Source of the DNA: Actinacidiphila alni
GTDB lineage: Bacteria; Actinomycetota; Actinomycetes; Streptomycetales; Streptomycetaceae
Length of the DNA stretch: 64,000 nucleotides
Assembly: GCF_900112845.1 (NCBI RefSeq)
Contig: NZ_FONG01000005.1
Coordinates: 124,001 to 188,000, forward strand
Direction: 5' to 3'
Position 1 is the stretch's first letter, and every line of letters starts with the position of its first letter. A program made the translations under genes and the position numbers. Below are positions 42,900 to 50,998 of this stretch, piece by piece. The notes beneath the pieces were generated by a model. That model did no database searches. It was not told where the DNA came from and saw only the letters and a list, made by a program, of their open reading frames with translations.

Positions 42900-44309
42900 C
42901 TACGCCTCGCGGTGCGACTGGCGGGGGAGGTCGAGGACGGCCTCGCTCGCCGAGTCGCAGTATTCGCGCACCGCACTGGTACGGGAGACCACCCGGCCGC
43001 GGTGGATGACGATCCGGCTGTAGGCGAGGGAGAGAACGCCCTCGACACCGTCCCCGCGCACCGCGAGCAGCTCGGCGGGGAAGCCGGCCTCGACCCGTAC
43101 CTCCGGCAGCCCGAGGACGGCGCGGGCCCGGCCGCTGACCGTGTCGTACGCCTGCGCCGCGCCGCACTCGCCGTAGGAGGCGAGCAGGAAGGCGGCCTCC
43201 AACGGGTCGCCGCGGCCGACCGGATTGGCGAGGTCGCCGAGCGCGCCGCTGCCCGCGGTGACCCGGACACCCGCCGCGCGCAGCCGGCGCACCGGGGTGA
43301 GCGCGGCGTCGCGCCGGGCCGAGCCGAGACCGCCGCAGCCGCCCTGCGGGAGCGCGGTGACCGAGATCCCGGCGGCGGCCAGCCGCTGCGCCGCGCAGTC
43401 GACGGCCTCCGGCGGCAGCGCGGCCAGGCCCTGGCACGGCCCGAGCGTGACGCCCGGCCGCAGCCCGCCCGCCATCGCGGCGAGCCGGGCCAGCCGGCCC
43501 GGATCGTCGGCGGCGGTGTGCAGATCGACCGGCACCCCGAACTCGCCGGCCAGCGAGACGACGGCCTCGGCGTACCCGCTCGGGTCGGGATCGAGATCGG
43601 GGCAGCCGCCCACCACCGTGGCGCCCATCTTCAGCGCGTCGCGCAGCATCGCCAGCCCGTTGGCGCCGGCCGCGCCGGTCAGCACCCGCGGTACGGCGAC
43701 GGCCTGCACCTCGACCAGGCCGCGCAGCGCCCGCCGCGCCTGGAGGACGGCCTCCAGCGCGAGCAGCCCCTGGACGTCGCCGATCCGGACGTGGCTGCGC
43801 ACCGCCGTGGCGCCGTGGCCGAGTTGGAGGAGCGCGGCCTCGGTGGCGCGGCGCTGCACATCGGCGGGGTCGTCGGACGGCGGGCCCGCGGCGCCCGCGG
43901 TCAGCGCCAGGTCCAGGTGCGCGTGCGGCTCGGCGGGCGCGGGCAGCAGCAGATAGCCGCGCAGGTCGATCCGGGTGCCGTCGCCCGCACGGGAGTCGGT
44001 ACGGAAGTCCGCGCGGGCGGCGGCGCGGGAATCCGCGCGGGCGTCACTACGGGAATCGGCACGTGAAGCGGTACGGGGATCCGTACGCGAATCCGTACGG
44101 GCGCCGTTGGCCCGGGCATCGGGCGCGTGCGACGGGGTACGGGGGGAAGCGGCGGGCGCGAGGCTGCCGGCCGTGCCGACCGCCTCGATCTGGGAGCCGC
44201 TGAGCCGTACGTCCACGGTCCGGCCGTCGGTCAGCCGGGCGCCGCACAGCAGCAGGGTGGTGGTTTCCGCGGCGGTGCCGCGGGCACTGTCGCGAGGGCT
44301 GTCGGTCAT
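42900..44309 (-). CDS. Amidohydrolase-family protein with internal tetrapeptide repeat
   Basis: Amidohydrolase-superfamily protein of 469 residues, closest in layout to cytosine deaminase. ATG at 44309 with GGAGGAG upstream. Order: N-terminal beta-sandwich (LLCGARLTDGRTVDVRLSG), an insertion at residues 71-110 of ten RxDx tetrapeptides, metal motif EPHAHLDLAL (His129, His131), DLHTAADDP, and VTAGSGALGDLANPVGRGDPLEAA near the end. The usual SHC histidine appears as GPCQGLAAL and the GSD aspartate as GSG, so the metal site seems reduced. The family may thus be non-hydrolytic or use other residues. Substrate unknown. Confidence 0.8.
   Translation of the reverse strand: MTDSPRDSARGTAAETTTLLLCGARLTDGRTVDVRLSGSQIEAVGTAGSLAPAASPRTPSHAPDARANGARTDSRTDPRTASRADSRSDARADSRAAARADFRTDSRAGDGTRIDLRGYLLLPAPAEPHAHLDLALTAGAAGPPSDDPADVQRRATEAALLQLGHGATAVRSHVRIGDVQGLLALEAVLQARRALRGLVEVQAVAVPRVLTGAAGANGLAMLRDALKMGATVVGGCPDLDPDPSGYAEAVVSLAGEFGVPVDLHTAADDPGRLARLAAMAGGLRPGVTLGPCQGLAALPPEAVDCAAQRLAAAGISVTALPQGGCGGLGSARRDAALTPVRRLRAAGVRVTAGSGALGDLANPVGRGDPLEAAFLLASYGECGAAQAYDTVSGRARAVLGLPEVRVEAGFPAELLAVRGDGVEGVLSLAYSRIVIHRGRVVSRTSAVREYCDSASEAVLDLPRQSHREA
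43980..44099 (-). repeat. Ten tandem 12-bp repeats inside amidohydrolase gene
   Basis: Ten units of 12 bp, consensus CGTRCGGATTCC on the coding strand, encode (R-T/A-D-S/P/x)10 between the N-terminal beta-sandwich and the metal-binding motif. Units differ by one to four bases. It looks like replication-slippage expansion and should form a charged flexible loop. Confidence 0.85.
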
Positions 44310-44619
44310 CGCGCTCCTCCGGTGCGTGCAGGGCGGGCGGCGGGAGGCAAGGTCACGCAAGGCACAAGATCACGCAAAGCAGAGCCTAGGGGTCAGCACG
44401 GCACACACCTCGCAGGAAGGCACAGGAGGGCATTAGTCGTACCGGAGGGGTCGCGCGCGGGCGCGCCGCGAGGACGTCGGGGGCGCGTCGCCGGAGCGCC
44501 CGGGGGCGGGCCGCGGGGCCGGACGCCGCGCCGGGTCCGCGGGCTCCACGACGCCCGATGTGCCCTGCCCGATACGGATTTCACGTATCGCTGCGGACCG
44601 TGTAATGTCTTCCTCGCTC
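44310..44619 (+). promoter_or_regulatory. Spacer with tRNA promoter
   Basis: A 310-bp gene-free stretch. Most of it is very GC-rich and featureless. At its right end TTCACG (44580-44585), 17-nt spacer and TAATGT (44603-44608) form a convincing promoter with initiation about five bases before tRNA-Thr. A small dyad GATACG/CGTATC (44571-44589) overlaps the -35 box. Confidence 0.6.
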
Positions 44620-44692
44620 GCCCCAATAGCTCAGTCGGTAGAGCGTCTCCATGGTAAGGAGAAGGTCTACGGTTCGATTCCGTATTGGGGCT
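44620..44692 (+). tRNA. tRNA-Thr (GGT)
   Basis: 73-nt cloverleaf: acceptor GCCCCAA with TTGGGGC, discriminator T at 44692, anticodon loop ATGGTAA giving GGT, T loop GGTTCGATTCC. CCA is not encoded. Confidence 0.95.
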
Positions 44693-44737
44693 CTGATGGA
44701 TCGGTTCCCCGCCGCCAGGCGGGGGCCAGTTCGTCGA

Positions 44738-44810
44738 AGCGGCGTAGCTCAGTCGGTAGAGCAAGCGGCTCATAATCGCTGTGTCACCGGTTCAAGTCCG
44801 GTCGCCGCTA
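44738..44810 (+). tRNA. tRNA-Met (CAT), elongator type
   Basis: 73-nt cloverleaf: acceptor AGCGGCG with CGCCGCT, discriminator A at 44810, anticodon stem AGCGG/TCGCT, loop CTCATAA giving CAT. The paired first base and the absence of the three G-C pairs of initiator anticodon stems suggest the elongator. It is 45 bp after tRNA-Thr and probably co-transcribed. Confidence 0.93.
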
Positions 44811-44816
44811 CTCTCC

Positions 44817-44852
44817 GTAGCCGATTGTGGGATCGGTCCCTCAATCGGCTAC
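44817..44852 (+). terminator. Hairpin between tRNA-Met and rpmG
   Basis: Perfect 11-bp arms (GTAGCCGATTG 44817-44827; complement 44842-44852) with a 14-nt loop. It terminates the tRNA transcript or attenuates read-through. A TACTAT -10-like box at 44850-44855 overlaps its end and could start an rpmG transcript. Confidence 0.65.
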
Positions 44853-44896
44853 TATTCTCATGTTCAAATCACCCCCGTTCGTCAAGGAGCACTCAC

Positions 44897-45061
44897 GTGG
44901 CCGCCACCGACGTCCGCCCGAAGATCACGCTGGCCTGCGTGGAGTGCAAGGAGCGGAACTACATCACCAAGAAGAACCGGCGCAACGACCCGGACCGTCT
45001 TGAGATGAAGAAGCACTGCCCGCGTTGCAACGCGCACACCGCGCACCGCGAAACGCGCTGA
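44897..45061 (+). CDS. rpmG: 50S ribosomal protein L33
   Basis: Ribosomal protein L33 of 54 residues; GTG at 44897 with AAGGAG eight bases upstream. The sequence [19 protein letters not shown] and the paired CVEC and CPRC cysteines mark the zinc-binding (C+) form, as opposed to zinc-independent paralogs that actinomycetes make under zinc limitation. It precedes the HadA/HadB-like genes, as rpmG2 does in mycobacteria. Confidence 0.95.
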   Translation: MAATDVRPKITLACVECKERNYITKKNRRNDPDRLEMKKHCPRCNAHTAHRETR

Positions 45062-45094
45062 CGCAGCCCGCTCGCACATCAGGCCGTAGCAGTA

Positions 45095-45132
45095 CCGCGA
45101 GGCCGTCCCCGTCGCCGGGGGCGGCCTCGCGG
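45095..45132 (+). terminator. Terminator after rpmG
   Basis: Perfect 11-bp arms (CCGCGAGGCCG 45095-45105; complement 45122-45132) with an additional CCCC/GGGG pairing inside, 33 bp past the rpmG stop. Confidence 0.75.
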
Positions 45133-45220
45133 CATTGGCCGCGCACGGGATTCGGCACAGGAATCACCGCACGGAATCACCGCACGCAATCAGCACACAC
45201 GTCCCGCACCGGAGGTGCCG

Positions 45221-45682
45221 ATGGCTCTGGACCAGTCCTTCGTGGGGCGGAGCTATCCGCCCACCCCCGCCTACGAGGTCGGCCGGGAGAAGATCCGCGA
45301 ATTCGCCGAGGCGGTCGGCGACGCCAACCCCGCGTACACCGATCCGGAGGCGGCGAAGGCGCTCGGCCACCGCGATGTCATCGCGCCGCCGACCTTCGCC
45401 TTCTCGATCACCTTCAAGGCCGCGGGCCAGGTCGTCCAGGACCCCGAACTCGGCCTGGACTACAGCCGCGTCGTGCACGGCGACCAGAAGTTCGCCTACA
45501 CGCGCCCGGTGACGGCCGGCGACCGGCTGACGGTCACCTCCACCATCGAGGCGGTCAAGTCGCTCGCGGGCAACGACATCATCGACATCCGCGGCGAGGT
45601 CCACGACGCGTCCGGCGCGCACGTGGTGACCGCCTGGACGAAGCTGGTCGCCCGCGCGGCCCAGGACGGGGAGGGCGCCTGA
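45221..45682 (+). CDS. MaoC-like dehydratase subunit, HadA-like (UPF0336)
   Basis: Protein of 153 residues; ATG at 45221 seven bases after GGAGG (an upstream GTG at 45215 overlaps that site). It has the FAS1-type dehydratase hot-dog fold: SFVGRSYPPTPAYEVGREKIREFA, DANPAYTDPEAAKALGHRDVIAPPTFAF, VVHGDQKFAYTRPVTAGDRL. It lacks the full catalytic signature, as does HadA of mycobacteria, which works only as a heterodimer with HadB. The next gene encodes the hydratase partner. The role in a mycolate-free organism is probably a fatty-acid or polyketide-like (3R)-hydroxyacyl-ACP dehydration. Confidence 0.87.
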   Translation: MALDQSFVGRSYPPTPAYEVGREKIREFAEAVGDANPAYTDPEAAKALGHRDVIAPPTFAFSITFKAAGQVVQDPELGLDYSRVVHGDQKFAYTRPVTAGDRLTVTSTIEAVKSLAGNDIIDIRGEVHDASGAHVVTAWTKLVARAAQDGEGA

Positions 45683-46110
45683 TGGCGGCGACGATCGGAT
45701 ACGCGGACGTCGAGGTCGGCGACGAACTGCCCGCGCAGAGCTTCCCGGTGACCCGCGCCACGCTCGTGCAGTACGCGGGCGCGTCCGGCGACTTCAACCC
45801 GATCCACTGGAACGAGAAGTTCGCCCGCGAGGTCGGCCTGCCCGACGTCATCGCGCACGGCATGTTCACCATGGCGTCCGCGATCCGGGTGGTGACCGAC
45901 TGGGCCGGCGACCCGGGCGCGGTCGTGGAGTACGGGGTGCGCTTCACCAAGCCGGTCGTCGTGCCGAACGACGACAAGGGCGCGGTCATCGAGGTCAGCG
46001 CCAAGGTCGCCGCCAAGCTGGACGACGGTCAGGTCCGGGTCGACCTCGTCGCCACCTCGGCGGACCAGAAGGTGCTCGGCATGTCCCGCGCGGTGGTCCG
46101 GCTCGCCTGA
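45682..46110 (+). CDS. MaoC-family dehydratase, HadB-like
   Basis: Protein of 142 residues; ATG at 45682 overlaps the stop of the HadA-like gene. It carries the hydratase-2 signature with catalytic Asp and His: YAGASGDFNPIHWNEKFA and VIAHGMFTMA. With the preceding protein it should form a heterodimeric (3R)-hydroxyacyl-ACP or -CoA dehydratase. The gene order rpmG-hadA-hadB also occurs in mycobacteria beside secE-nusG-rplKA. Confidence 0.9.
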   Translation: MAATIGYADVEVGDELPAQSFPVTRATLVQYAGASGDFNPIHWNEKFAREVGLPDVIAHGMFTMASAIRVVTDWAGDPGAVVEYGVRFTKPVVVPNDDKGAVIEVSAKVAAKLDDGQVRVDLVATSADQKVLGMSRAVVRLA

Positions 46111-46151
46111 GCCGGAGGACATCGGACGACGCACGAGAAGCGTCCCATGGG

Positions 46152-46185
46152 TTGACTAGGTTAGTTATGGACCACTAACCTAGTC
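46152..46185 (+). promoter_or_regulatory. TetR operator overlapping a possible leaderless promoter
   Basis: Perfect 12-bp inverted repeat GACTAGGTTAGT / ACTAACCTAGTC (46154-46165, 46174-46185) with 8-nt spacer. It overlaps a TTGACT -35 (46152-46157) and a TAACCT -10 (46176-46181, 18-nt spacing). Initiation seven or eight bases after the -10 would fall on the tetR ATG at 46189. Confidence 0.7.
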
Positions 46186-46188
46186 GGC

Positions 46189-46752
46189 ATGGTCAGGATG
46201 AGCGCAGACGAGCGGCGCGAGAGCGTCGTCCGCGCGGCGATGAGCGAATTCGCCCGCGGCGGTTACCACGGCACCTCCACCGAGGTGATCGCCCGCCGCG
46301 TGGGCGTCTCGCAGCCGTATCTCTTCCGGCTCTTCCCGAACAAACAGGCCATGTTCCTCGCGGCGGCCGACCACTGCATGGAGACCACCCGCAAGGTCTT
46401 CGTCGACGCCGCCGAGGAGTCCGGCAGCCAGGACCCCCAGGAGAAGCTGGAGGCGATGGCGACCGCGTATCAGAAGCTGATCCACGAGGATCCGGAACGG
46501 CTGCTGATGCAGATGCAGATCTATGTCGCGGTCGCCGCGGCCGAGGCGTCCGGCGACCACGAATTCGGCGTCTCCGTCCGCGCCGGGTGGCAGGCGCTGT
46601 GGGACACCGTGCACATCGAGCTGGGCGCGAACATCGACGACACGACGACCTTCCTGGCGTACGGCATGCTCGTCAACACCCTGGTGTCGCTGGGCTTTCC
46701 GGCCGAGCACCGCATCTGGGAGGGCTTCTACCAGGCGGCCAGGCCCAAGTGA
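46189..46752 (+). CDS. TetR-family transcriptional regulator
   Basis: Regulator of 187 residues. N-terminal domain: RRESVVRAAMSEFARGGYHGTSTEVIARRVGVSQPYLFRLFPNKQAMF (recognition helix VSQPYLFRLFPNK). The C-terminal part (LLMQMQIYVAVAAAEASGDHEFGVSVRAGW) is a ligand-binding bundle. No ribosome site precedes the ATG at 46189 and the promoter position suggests a leaderless mRNA; an in-frame ATG at 46198 has only a weak AGG. A perfect operator over its own promoter implies autorepression. Other targets are unknown; the had-like genes end 79 bp upstream. Confidence 0.9.
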   Translation: MVRMSADERRESVVRAAMSEFARGGYHGTSTEVIARRVGVSQPYLFRLFPNKQAMFLAAADHCMETTRKVFVDAAEESGSQDPQEKLEAMATAYQKLIHEDPERLLMQMQIYVAVAAAEASGDHEFGVSVRAGWQALWDTVHIELGANIDDTTTFLAYGMLVNTLVSLGFPAEHRIWEGFYQAARPK

Positions 46753-46780
46753 CCCGGCGGACAGGCCCTAGGCTGATCCG

Positions 46781-47848
46781 GTGGACGTATACGAGAAGGC
46801 CCCGCTCGCGCCGTTGACGACCTTCCGGCTCGGCGGGGACGCGGACCGGCTGGTCACGGCGCGGACGGACGAGGACGTCGTGGCCGCGGTGGCCGCCGCC
46901 GACGCGGCGGGGGAGCCGCTGCTGGTGATCGGCGGCGGGAGCAATCTCGTCGTCGCCGACCGCGGTTTCGCCGGGACGGCGCTGCGGATCGCTACCCGCG
47001 GTGTGACCCTGACGGGCACCGCCCTGGAGGCCGCCGCCGGCGAGACCTGGAGCGCGGTCGTCGCGCGGACGGTCGAGGCGGGCCTGGCGGGCGTGGAGTG
47101 CCTGGCCGGCATCCCCGGCTCGGCGGGCGCGACCCCGATCCAGAACGTGGGCGCGTACGGCCAGGAGGTCTCCAGCACCATCACCGAGGTCGTCGCGTAC
47201 GACCGGAAGGCGCGCGAGACCGTCACCCTCACCAATGACGCGTGCGCCTTCTCGTACCGCAACAGCCGCTTCAAGGCGGAGCCGGACCGCTTCGTCGTGC
47301 TGCGGGTCCGCTTCGGCCTGGAGGACGCGGACGGGCTGTCGGCGCCGGTGAAGTACGCGGAGACCGCGCGGGTACTGGGCGTGGAGCCCGGCGACCGGGT
47401 GCCGCTGGACAAGGCGCGGGACACGGTGCTCGCGCTGCGCGCCGGCAAGGGCATGGTGCTGGACGAGGCCGACCACGACACCTGGTCGGCCGGCTCCTTC
47501 TTCACCAACCCCGTGCTGACCGCCCCCGAGCACGCCGCCTTCGTCGAGCGCGCCAAGGACAGGCTCGGCCCGGACACCGCGCCGCCGTCCTTCCCGGCGG
47601 GCGAGGACGGCGGCCAGGACCTGGTGAAGGTCCCGGCGGCGTGGCTGATCGACAAGGCGGGCTTCACCAAGGGGTACGGCAGCGGCCCGGCCCGGATCTC
47701 CACCAAGCACACCCTGGCGCTCACCAACCGCGGCGGCGCCAGCACCGAGGACCTGCTCGCGCTCGCCCGCGAGGTGCGCGACGGCGTGCGCGCCGCCTTC
47801 GGGGTGACCCTGGTCAACGAGCCCGTGCTGGTGGGCGTCAGCCTGTAG
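46781..47848 (+). CDS. murB: UDP-N-acetylenolpyruvoylglucosamine reductase
   Basis: FAD-dependent enzyme reducing UDP-GlcNAc-enolpyruvate to UDP-MurNAc, the second committed step of peptidoglycan synthesis; cytoplasmic. 355 residues from the GTG at 46781. FAD-binding motifs: LVIGGGSNLVVADRGFAGTA, GIPGSAGATPIQNVGAYGQE; catalytic region SYRNSRFKAEP and SAGSFFTNPVL. The C-terminal PAAWLIDKAGFTKGYG and a final conserved Glu (LVNEPVLVG) complete it. Its 3' end overlaps add by 11 bp on the opposite strand. Confidence 0.95.
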   Translation: MDVYEKAPLAPLTTFRLGGDADRLVTARTDEDVVAAVAAADAAGEPLLVIGGGSNLVVADRGFAGTALRIATRGVTLTGTALEAAAGETWSAVVARTVEAGLAGVECLAGIPGSAGATPIQNVGAYGQEVSSTITEVVAYDRKARETVTLTNDACAFSYRNSRFKAEPDRFVVLRVRFGLEDADGLSAPVKYAETARVLGVEPGDRVPLDKARDTVLALRAGKGMVLDEADHDTWSAGSFFTNPVLTAPEHAAFVERAKDRLGPDTAPPSFPAGEDGGQDLVKVPAAWLIDKAGFTKGYGSGPARISTKHTLALTNRGGASTEDLLALAREVRDGVRAAFGVTLVNEPVLVGVSL

Positions 47849-48884
47849 AGCCTCCGGCAGCGGCGTCCGCGGGCTCGGCCTCCCACTCCGCGATCCCGGC
47901 CAGCAGCCGGTCCCGTACCTCCTCCGGCGCCCGCGACGCCCGTACCGACTGCCGTGCCAGCTCGGCCAGTTCGGCGTCGGTGAAGGCGTGCGCGTCGCGG
48001 GCGATGTCGTACTGCGCCGCCAGCCGGGAGCCGAACAGCAGCGGGTCGTCCGCGCCGAGCGCCATCGGCACCCCGGCCTCGTACAGGGTGCGCAGCGGTA
48101 CGTCCTCGGCCTTGTCGTAGACGCCGAGCGCGACATTGGAGGCGGGGCAGACCTCGCAGGTGACGCCCTTGTCGGCGAGCCTGCGCAGCAGCCGCGGGTC
48201 CTCGGCGGCGCGCACCCCGTGCCCGATCCGGCCCGCGTGCAGGTCGTCCAGGCAGTCCCGGACGCTGGAGGGGCCCGCCAGCTCGCCGCCGTGCGGGGCG
48301 GCGAGCAGCCCGCCGTCCCGGGCGATCGCGAAGGCCCGGTCGAAGTCCCGCGCCAGACCGCGCCGTTCGTCGTTGGACAGCCCGAAACCGACCACGCCCC
48401 GGTCGGCGTACCTGACCGCGAGCCGGGCCAGCGTACGGGCGTCCAGCGGGTGCTTCATACGGTTCGCGGCGATCACCACGGCCATCCCGACCCCGGTCTC
48501 CCGCGAGGCGCTGTCCACCGCGTCCAGCACGATCTCCATGGTGGGGATCAGCCCGCCGAGCCGCGGCGCGTACGACGTCGGGTCGACCTGGATCTCCAGC
48601 CAGCCGGAGCCGTCGGCCGCGTCCTCCTCGGCGGCCTCGCGGACCAGCCGCTGGATGTCCTCCGGGGTGCGCAGGCACGAGCGGGCGATGTCGTACAGCC
48701 GCTGGAAGCGGAACCAGCCGCGCTCGTCGGTGGCCCGCAATTTGGGCGGTTCGCCCGAGGTCAGCGCCTCGGGCAGGTGGACGCCGTGCTTGTCCGCCAG
48801 CTCCAGCAGGGTGCTCGGGCGCATGGAGCCGGTGAAGTGCAGGTGCAGATGTGCTTTGGGGAGCCGACGGACTTCGCGTGCCAT
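47838..48884 (-). CDS. add: Adenosine deaminase
   Basis: Zinc enzyme converting adenosine to inosine in purine salvage; 348 residues from the ATG at 48884. Metal and catalytic motifs are all seen: LPKAHLHLHFTGSMRP (HxH), AAPHGGELAG (His and Glu), GRIGHGVRA, and ALGADDPLLFG (Asp pair). CPASNVALGV is also typical. It is downstream of the aminotransferase on the same strand with a hairpin between them. Confidence 0.94.
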   Translation of the reverse strand: MAREVRRLPKAHLHLHFTGSMRPSTLLELADKHGVHLPEALTSGEPPKLRATDERGWFRFQRLYDIARSCLRTPEDIQRLVREAAEEDAADGSGWLEIQVDPTSYAPRLGGLIPTMEIVLDAVDSASRETGVGMAVVIAANRMKHPLDARTLARLAVRYADRGVVGFGLSNDERRGLARDFDRAFAIARDGGLLAAPHGGELAGPSSVRDCLDDLHAGRIGHGVRAAEDPRLLRRLADKGVTCEVCPASNVALGVYDKAEDVPLRTLYEAGVPMALGADDPLLFGSRLAAQYDIARDAHAFTDAELAELARQSVRASRAPEEVRDRLLAGIAEWEAEPADAAAGGSTG

Positions 48885-48905
48885 TCCAAGATCCTGCTAT
48901 ACGAC

Positions 48906-48942
48906 AGCCCCCGTCCGGTACCACTTTCTCCGAACGGGGGCT
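48906..48942 (-). terminator. Terminator between aspC and add
   Basis: Arms AGCCCCCGTCCGG (48906-48918) and CCGAACGGGGGCT (48930-48942) pair at 12 of 13 positions with an 11-nt loop, in the 99-bp gap between the aspC stop and the add start. Confidence 0.65.
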
Positions 48943-48983
48943 TGCTCGAAATCACAACCGAAGGATTCCCGAAGGGAGGACCG

Positions 48984-50222
48984 TCAGTCCGTGGCCTCGC
49001 CCAGCAGCTTCTGCAGCCGCGAGACGCCCTCGACCAGGTCCTCGTCGCCGAGCGCGTAGGACAGCCGCAGATAGCCCGGGGTGCCGAACGCCTCGCCGGG
49101 GACGACCGCGACCTCGGCCTCGTCCAGGATCAGCGCGGCCAGCTCCACGGAGTCGGCCGGGCGCTTGCCGCGGATCTCCTTGCCGAGCAGCGCCTTCACC
49201 GACGGGTAGGCGTAGAACGCGCCCTCCGGGGTCGGGCAGACGACGCCGTCGATCTCGTTGAGCATCCGCACGATGGTCTGCCGGCGCCGGTCGAAGGCGG
49301 CCCGCATCTCGGCGACCGCGTCCAGGTCGCCGGAGACGGCGGCCAGCGCGGCGACCTGCGCCACGTTGGAGACGTTGGAGGTGGCGTGCGACTGGAGGTT
49401 CGTCGCGGCCTTGATCACGTCCTTGGGGCCGACGATCCACCCGACCCGCCAGCCGGTCATGGCGTACGTCTTCGCCACCCCGTTGACGACGATGCACTTG
49501 TCGCGCAGCTCGGGCACCACCGTGGGCAGCGAGGTGAAGGCCGCGTCGCCGTACACCAGGTGCTCGTAGATCTCGTCGGTCAGCACCCACAGGCCGTGCT
49601 CGACGGCCCAGCGGCCGATCGCCTCGGTGTCGGCGGGGCTGTAGACGGCGCCGGTCGGGTTGGACGGCGAGACGAACAGCACGACCTTGGTGCGCTCGGT
49701 GCGGGCCGCCTCCAGCTGCTCGACCGAGACCCGGTAGCCGGTCGTCTCGTCGGCGACGACCTCGACCGGGACGCCGCCCGCGAGCCGGATCGACTCGGGG
49801 TAGGTGGTCCAGTACGGGGCGGGCACGATGACCTCGTCACCCGGGTCGAGGATCGCGGCGAACGCCTCGTAGATGGCCTGCTTGCCACCGTTGGTGACCA
49901 GCACGTTGGCGGCCTCGACCGCGTAGCCGGAGTCGCGGAGCGTCTTGTCGGCGATCGCCTGCTTCAGCTCCGGCAGACCGCCGGCCGGGGTGTAGCGGTG
50001 GTACTTCGGGTTGCGGCACGCCTCCACCGCGGCTTCGACGATGTAGCCGGGCGTCGGGAAATCGGGCTCTCCCGCGCCGAACCCGATGACCGGACGCCCG
50101 GCGGCCTTGAGGGCCTTGGCCTTGGCGTCGACGGCCAGCGTCGCGGACTCGGAGATCGACCCGACGCGGGCCGAGACCCGACGGTCGGTGGGGGACTGTA
50201 CGGGAGGAGTAGCTGCGCTCAT
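48984..50222 (-). CDS. aspC: PLP-dependent aminotransferase (aspartate aminotransferase type)
   Basis: Class I aminotransferase of 412 residues; ATG at 50222 with GGGAG upstream. It begins [40 protein letters not shown], with the key sections [46 protein letters not shown] and the PLP lysine in [19 protein letters not shown]. It most likely transfers the amino group between aspartate and 2-oxoglutarate; some members also act on aromatic acids or prephenate. It is divergent from the tRNA-Trp/secE unit. Confidence 0.92.
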   Translation of the reverse strand: MSAATPPVQSPTDRRVSARVGSISESATLAVDAKAKALKAAGRPVIGFGAGEPDFPTPGYIVEAAVEACRNPKYHRYTPAGGLPELKQAIADKTLRDSGYAVEAANVLVTNGGKQAIYEAFAAILDPGDEVIVPAPYWTTYPESIRLAGGVPVEVVADETTGYRVSVEQLEAARTERTKVVLFVSPSNPTGAVYSPADTEAIGRWAVEHGLWVLTDEIYEHLVYGDAAFTSLPTVVPELRDKCIVVNGVAKTYAMTGWRVGWIVGPKDVIKAATNLQSHATSNVSNVAQVAALAAVSGDLDAVAEMRAAFDRRRQTIVRMLNEIDGVVCPTPEGAFYAYPSVKALLGKEIRGKRPADSVELAALILDEAEVAVVPGEAFGTPGYLRLSYALGDEDLVEGVSRLQKLLGEATD

Positions 50223-50368
50223 GACTGCATGCTCCCAGAACCCGCGGACGCCCGGCACCCGGGTTTGACAGGTGGACCCGGGCCCTCCCGAAACGTGGAC
50301 GTGACGGCGCCGGCAACCGGACGAAATGCCGAACGGGGCGCCGCCGGAACCTGATCGGGCGCAAGCCG

Positions 50369-50398
50369 TTCGACGGACCGGCGACGAACACGTACACT
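50369..50398 (+). promoter_or_regulatory. Promoter of the tRNA-Trp-secE-nusG unit
   Basis: TTCGAC (50369-50374), 18-nt spacer, TACACT (50393-50398); transcription would start near 50405, about 60 bases before tRNA-Trp. The -10 is identical to that of rpoB. Confidence 0.5.
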
Positions 50399-50466
50399 CA
50401 TCCGTCGATGGCCTTCCCACCGGCACCGCTGGGGCACGTTCCTGCGGTACGTTGGGGGAGTCGCAA

Positions 50467-50539
50467 AGGGTCGTAGCTCAATTGGTAGAGCACTGGTCTC
50501 CAAAACCAGCGGTTGTGGGTTCGAGTCCCTCCGACCCTG
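50467..50539 (+). tRNA. tRNA-Trp (CCA)
   Basis: 73-nt cloverleaf: acceptor AGGGTCG with CGACCCT, discriminator G at 50539, anticodon loop CTCCAAA giving CCA, T loop GGTTCGAGTCC. It lies 97 bases before secE, the usual actinobacterial order. Confidence 0.96.
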
Positions 50540-50636
50540 CTCCACACGTCACCCGACGGACGTGGGCAGGTAAAGCACTCGCCGTACCGCGCGACGGGCG
50601 CGACACGGCCACGACCCGGAGTCAGGTGAGGACGTA

Positions 50637-50921
50637 GTGACTGAGATCACGGACTCCGTCGAGGCCCCCGAGCCTGACACGTCCGAGGACGAGGCCAAGA
50701 AGCCCCGTCGCGGTGGCAAGCGCGGCAAGAAGGGCCCCCTCGGCCGGCTGGCGCTCTTCTACCGGCAGGTCGTCGCGGAACTCCGCAAGGTGGTCTGGCC
50801 GAATCGCAACGACCTGATCACGTACACCACAGTGGTGATTGTCTTCGTTGTGACCGTCATCGCCTTCGTCAGCGTGGTTGACTGGGGATTCTCGAAGCTC
50901 GTCTCGTACGTCTTCGGCTGA
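50637..50921 (+). CDS. secE: Preprotein translocase subunit SecE
   Basis: Membrane subunit of the SecYEG channel, 94 residues. The N-terminal 45 residues are charged (EDEAKKPRRGGKRGKKG), then the conserved amphipathic LALFYRQVVAELRKVVWPNR and one transmembrane helix (TTVVIVFVVTVIAFVSVVDW). GTG at 50637; a GGAG-containing stretch (CCGGAGTCAGGTGAGG) precedes it. Followed by nusG. Confidence 0.95.
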   Translation: MTEITDSVEAPEPDTSEDEAKKPRRGGKRGKKGPLGRLALFYRQVVAELRKVVWPNRNDLITYTTVVIVFVVTVIAFVSVVDWGFSKLVSYVFG

Positions 50922-50998
50922 TCCCGCGGGGGCGCCGCCGGTCAACGCAGCGCCCGTCCGCATGTTCCACCCCTTGAAGTCAGGAAGAAGCAGTCACC

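Noticed and set aside
43980-44099. Tandem 12-bp repeats considered as a CRISPR-like array
   Set aside because: Units are contiguous without spacers and keep an open reading frame inside a gene.
44380-44560. Very GC-rich stretch considered as an RNA gene
   Set aside because: No stable conserved fold or known motif could be recognised by eye.
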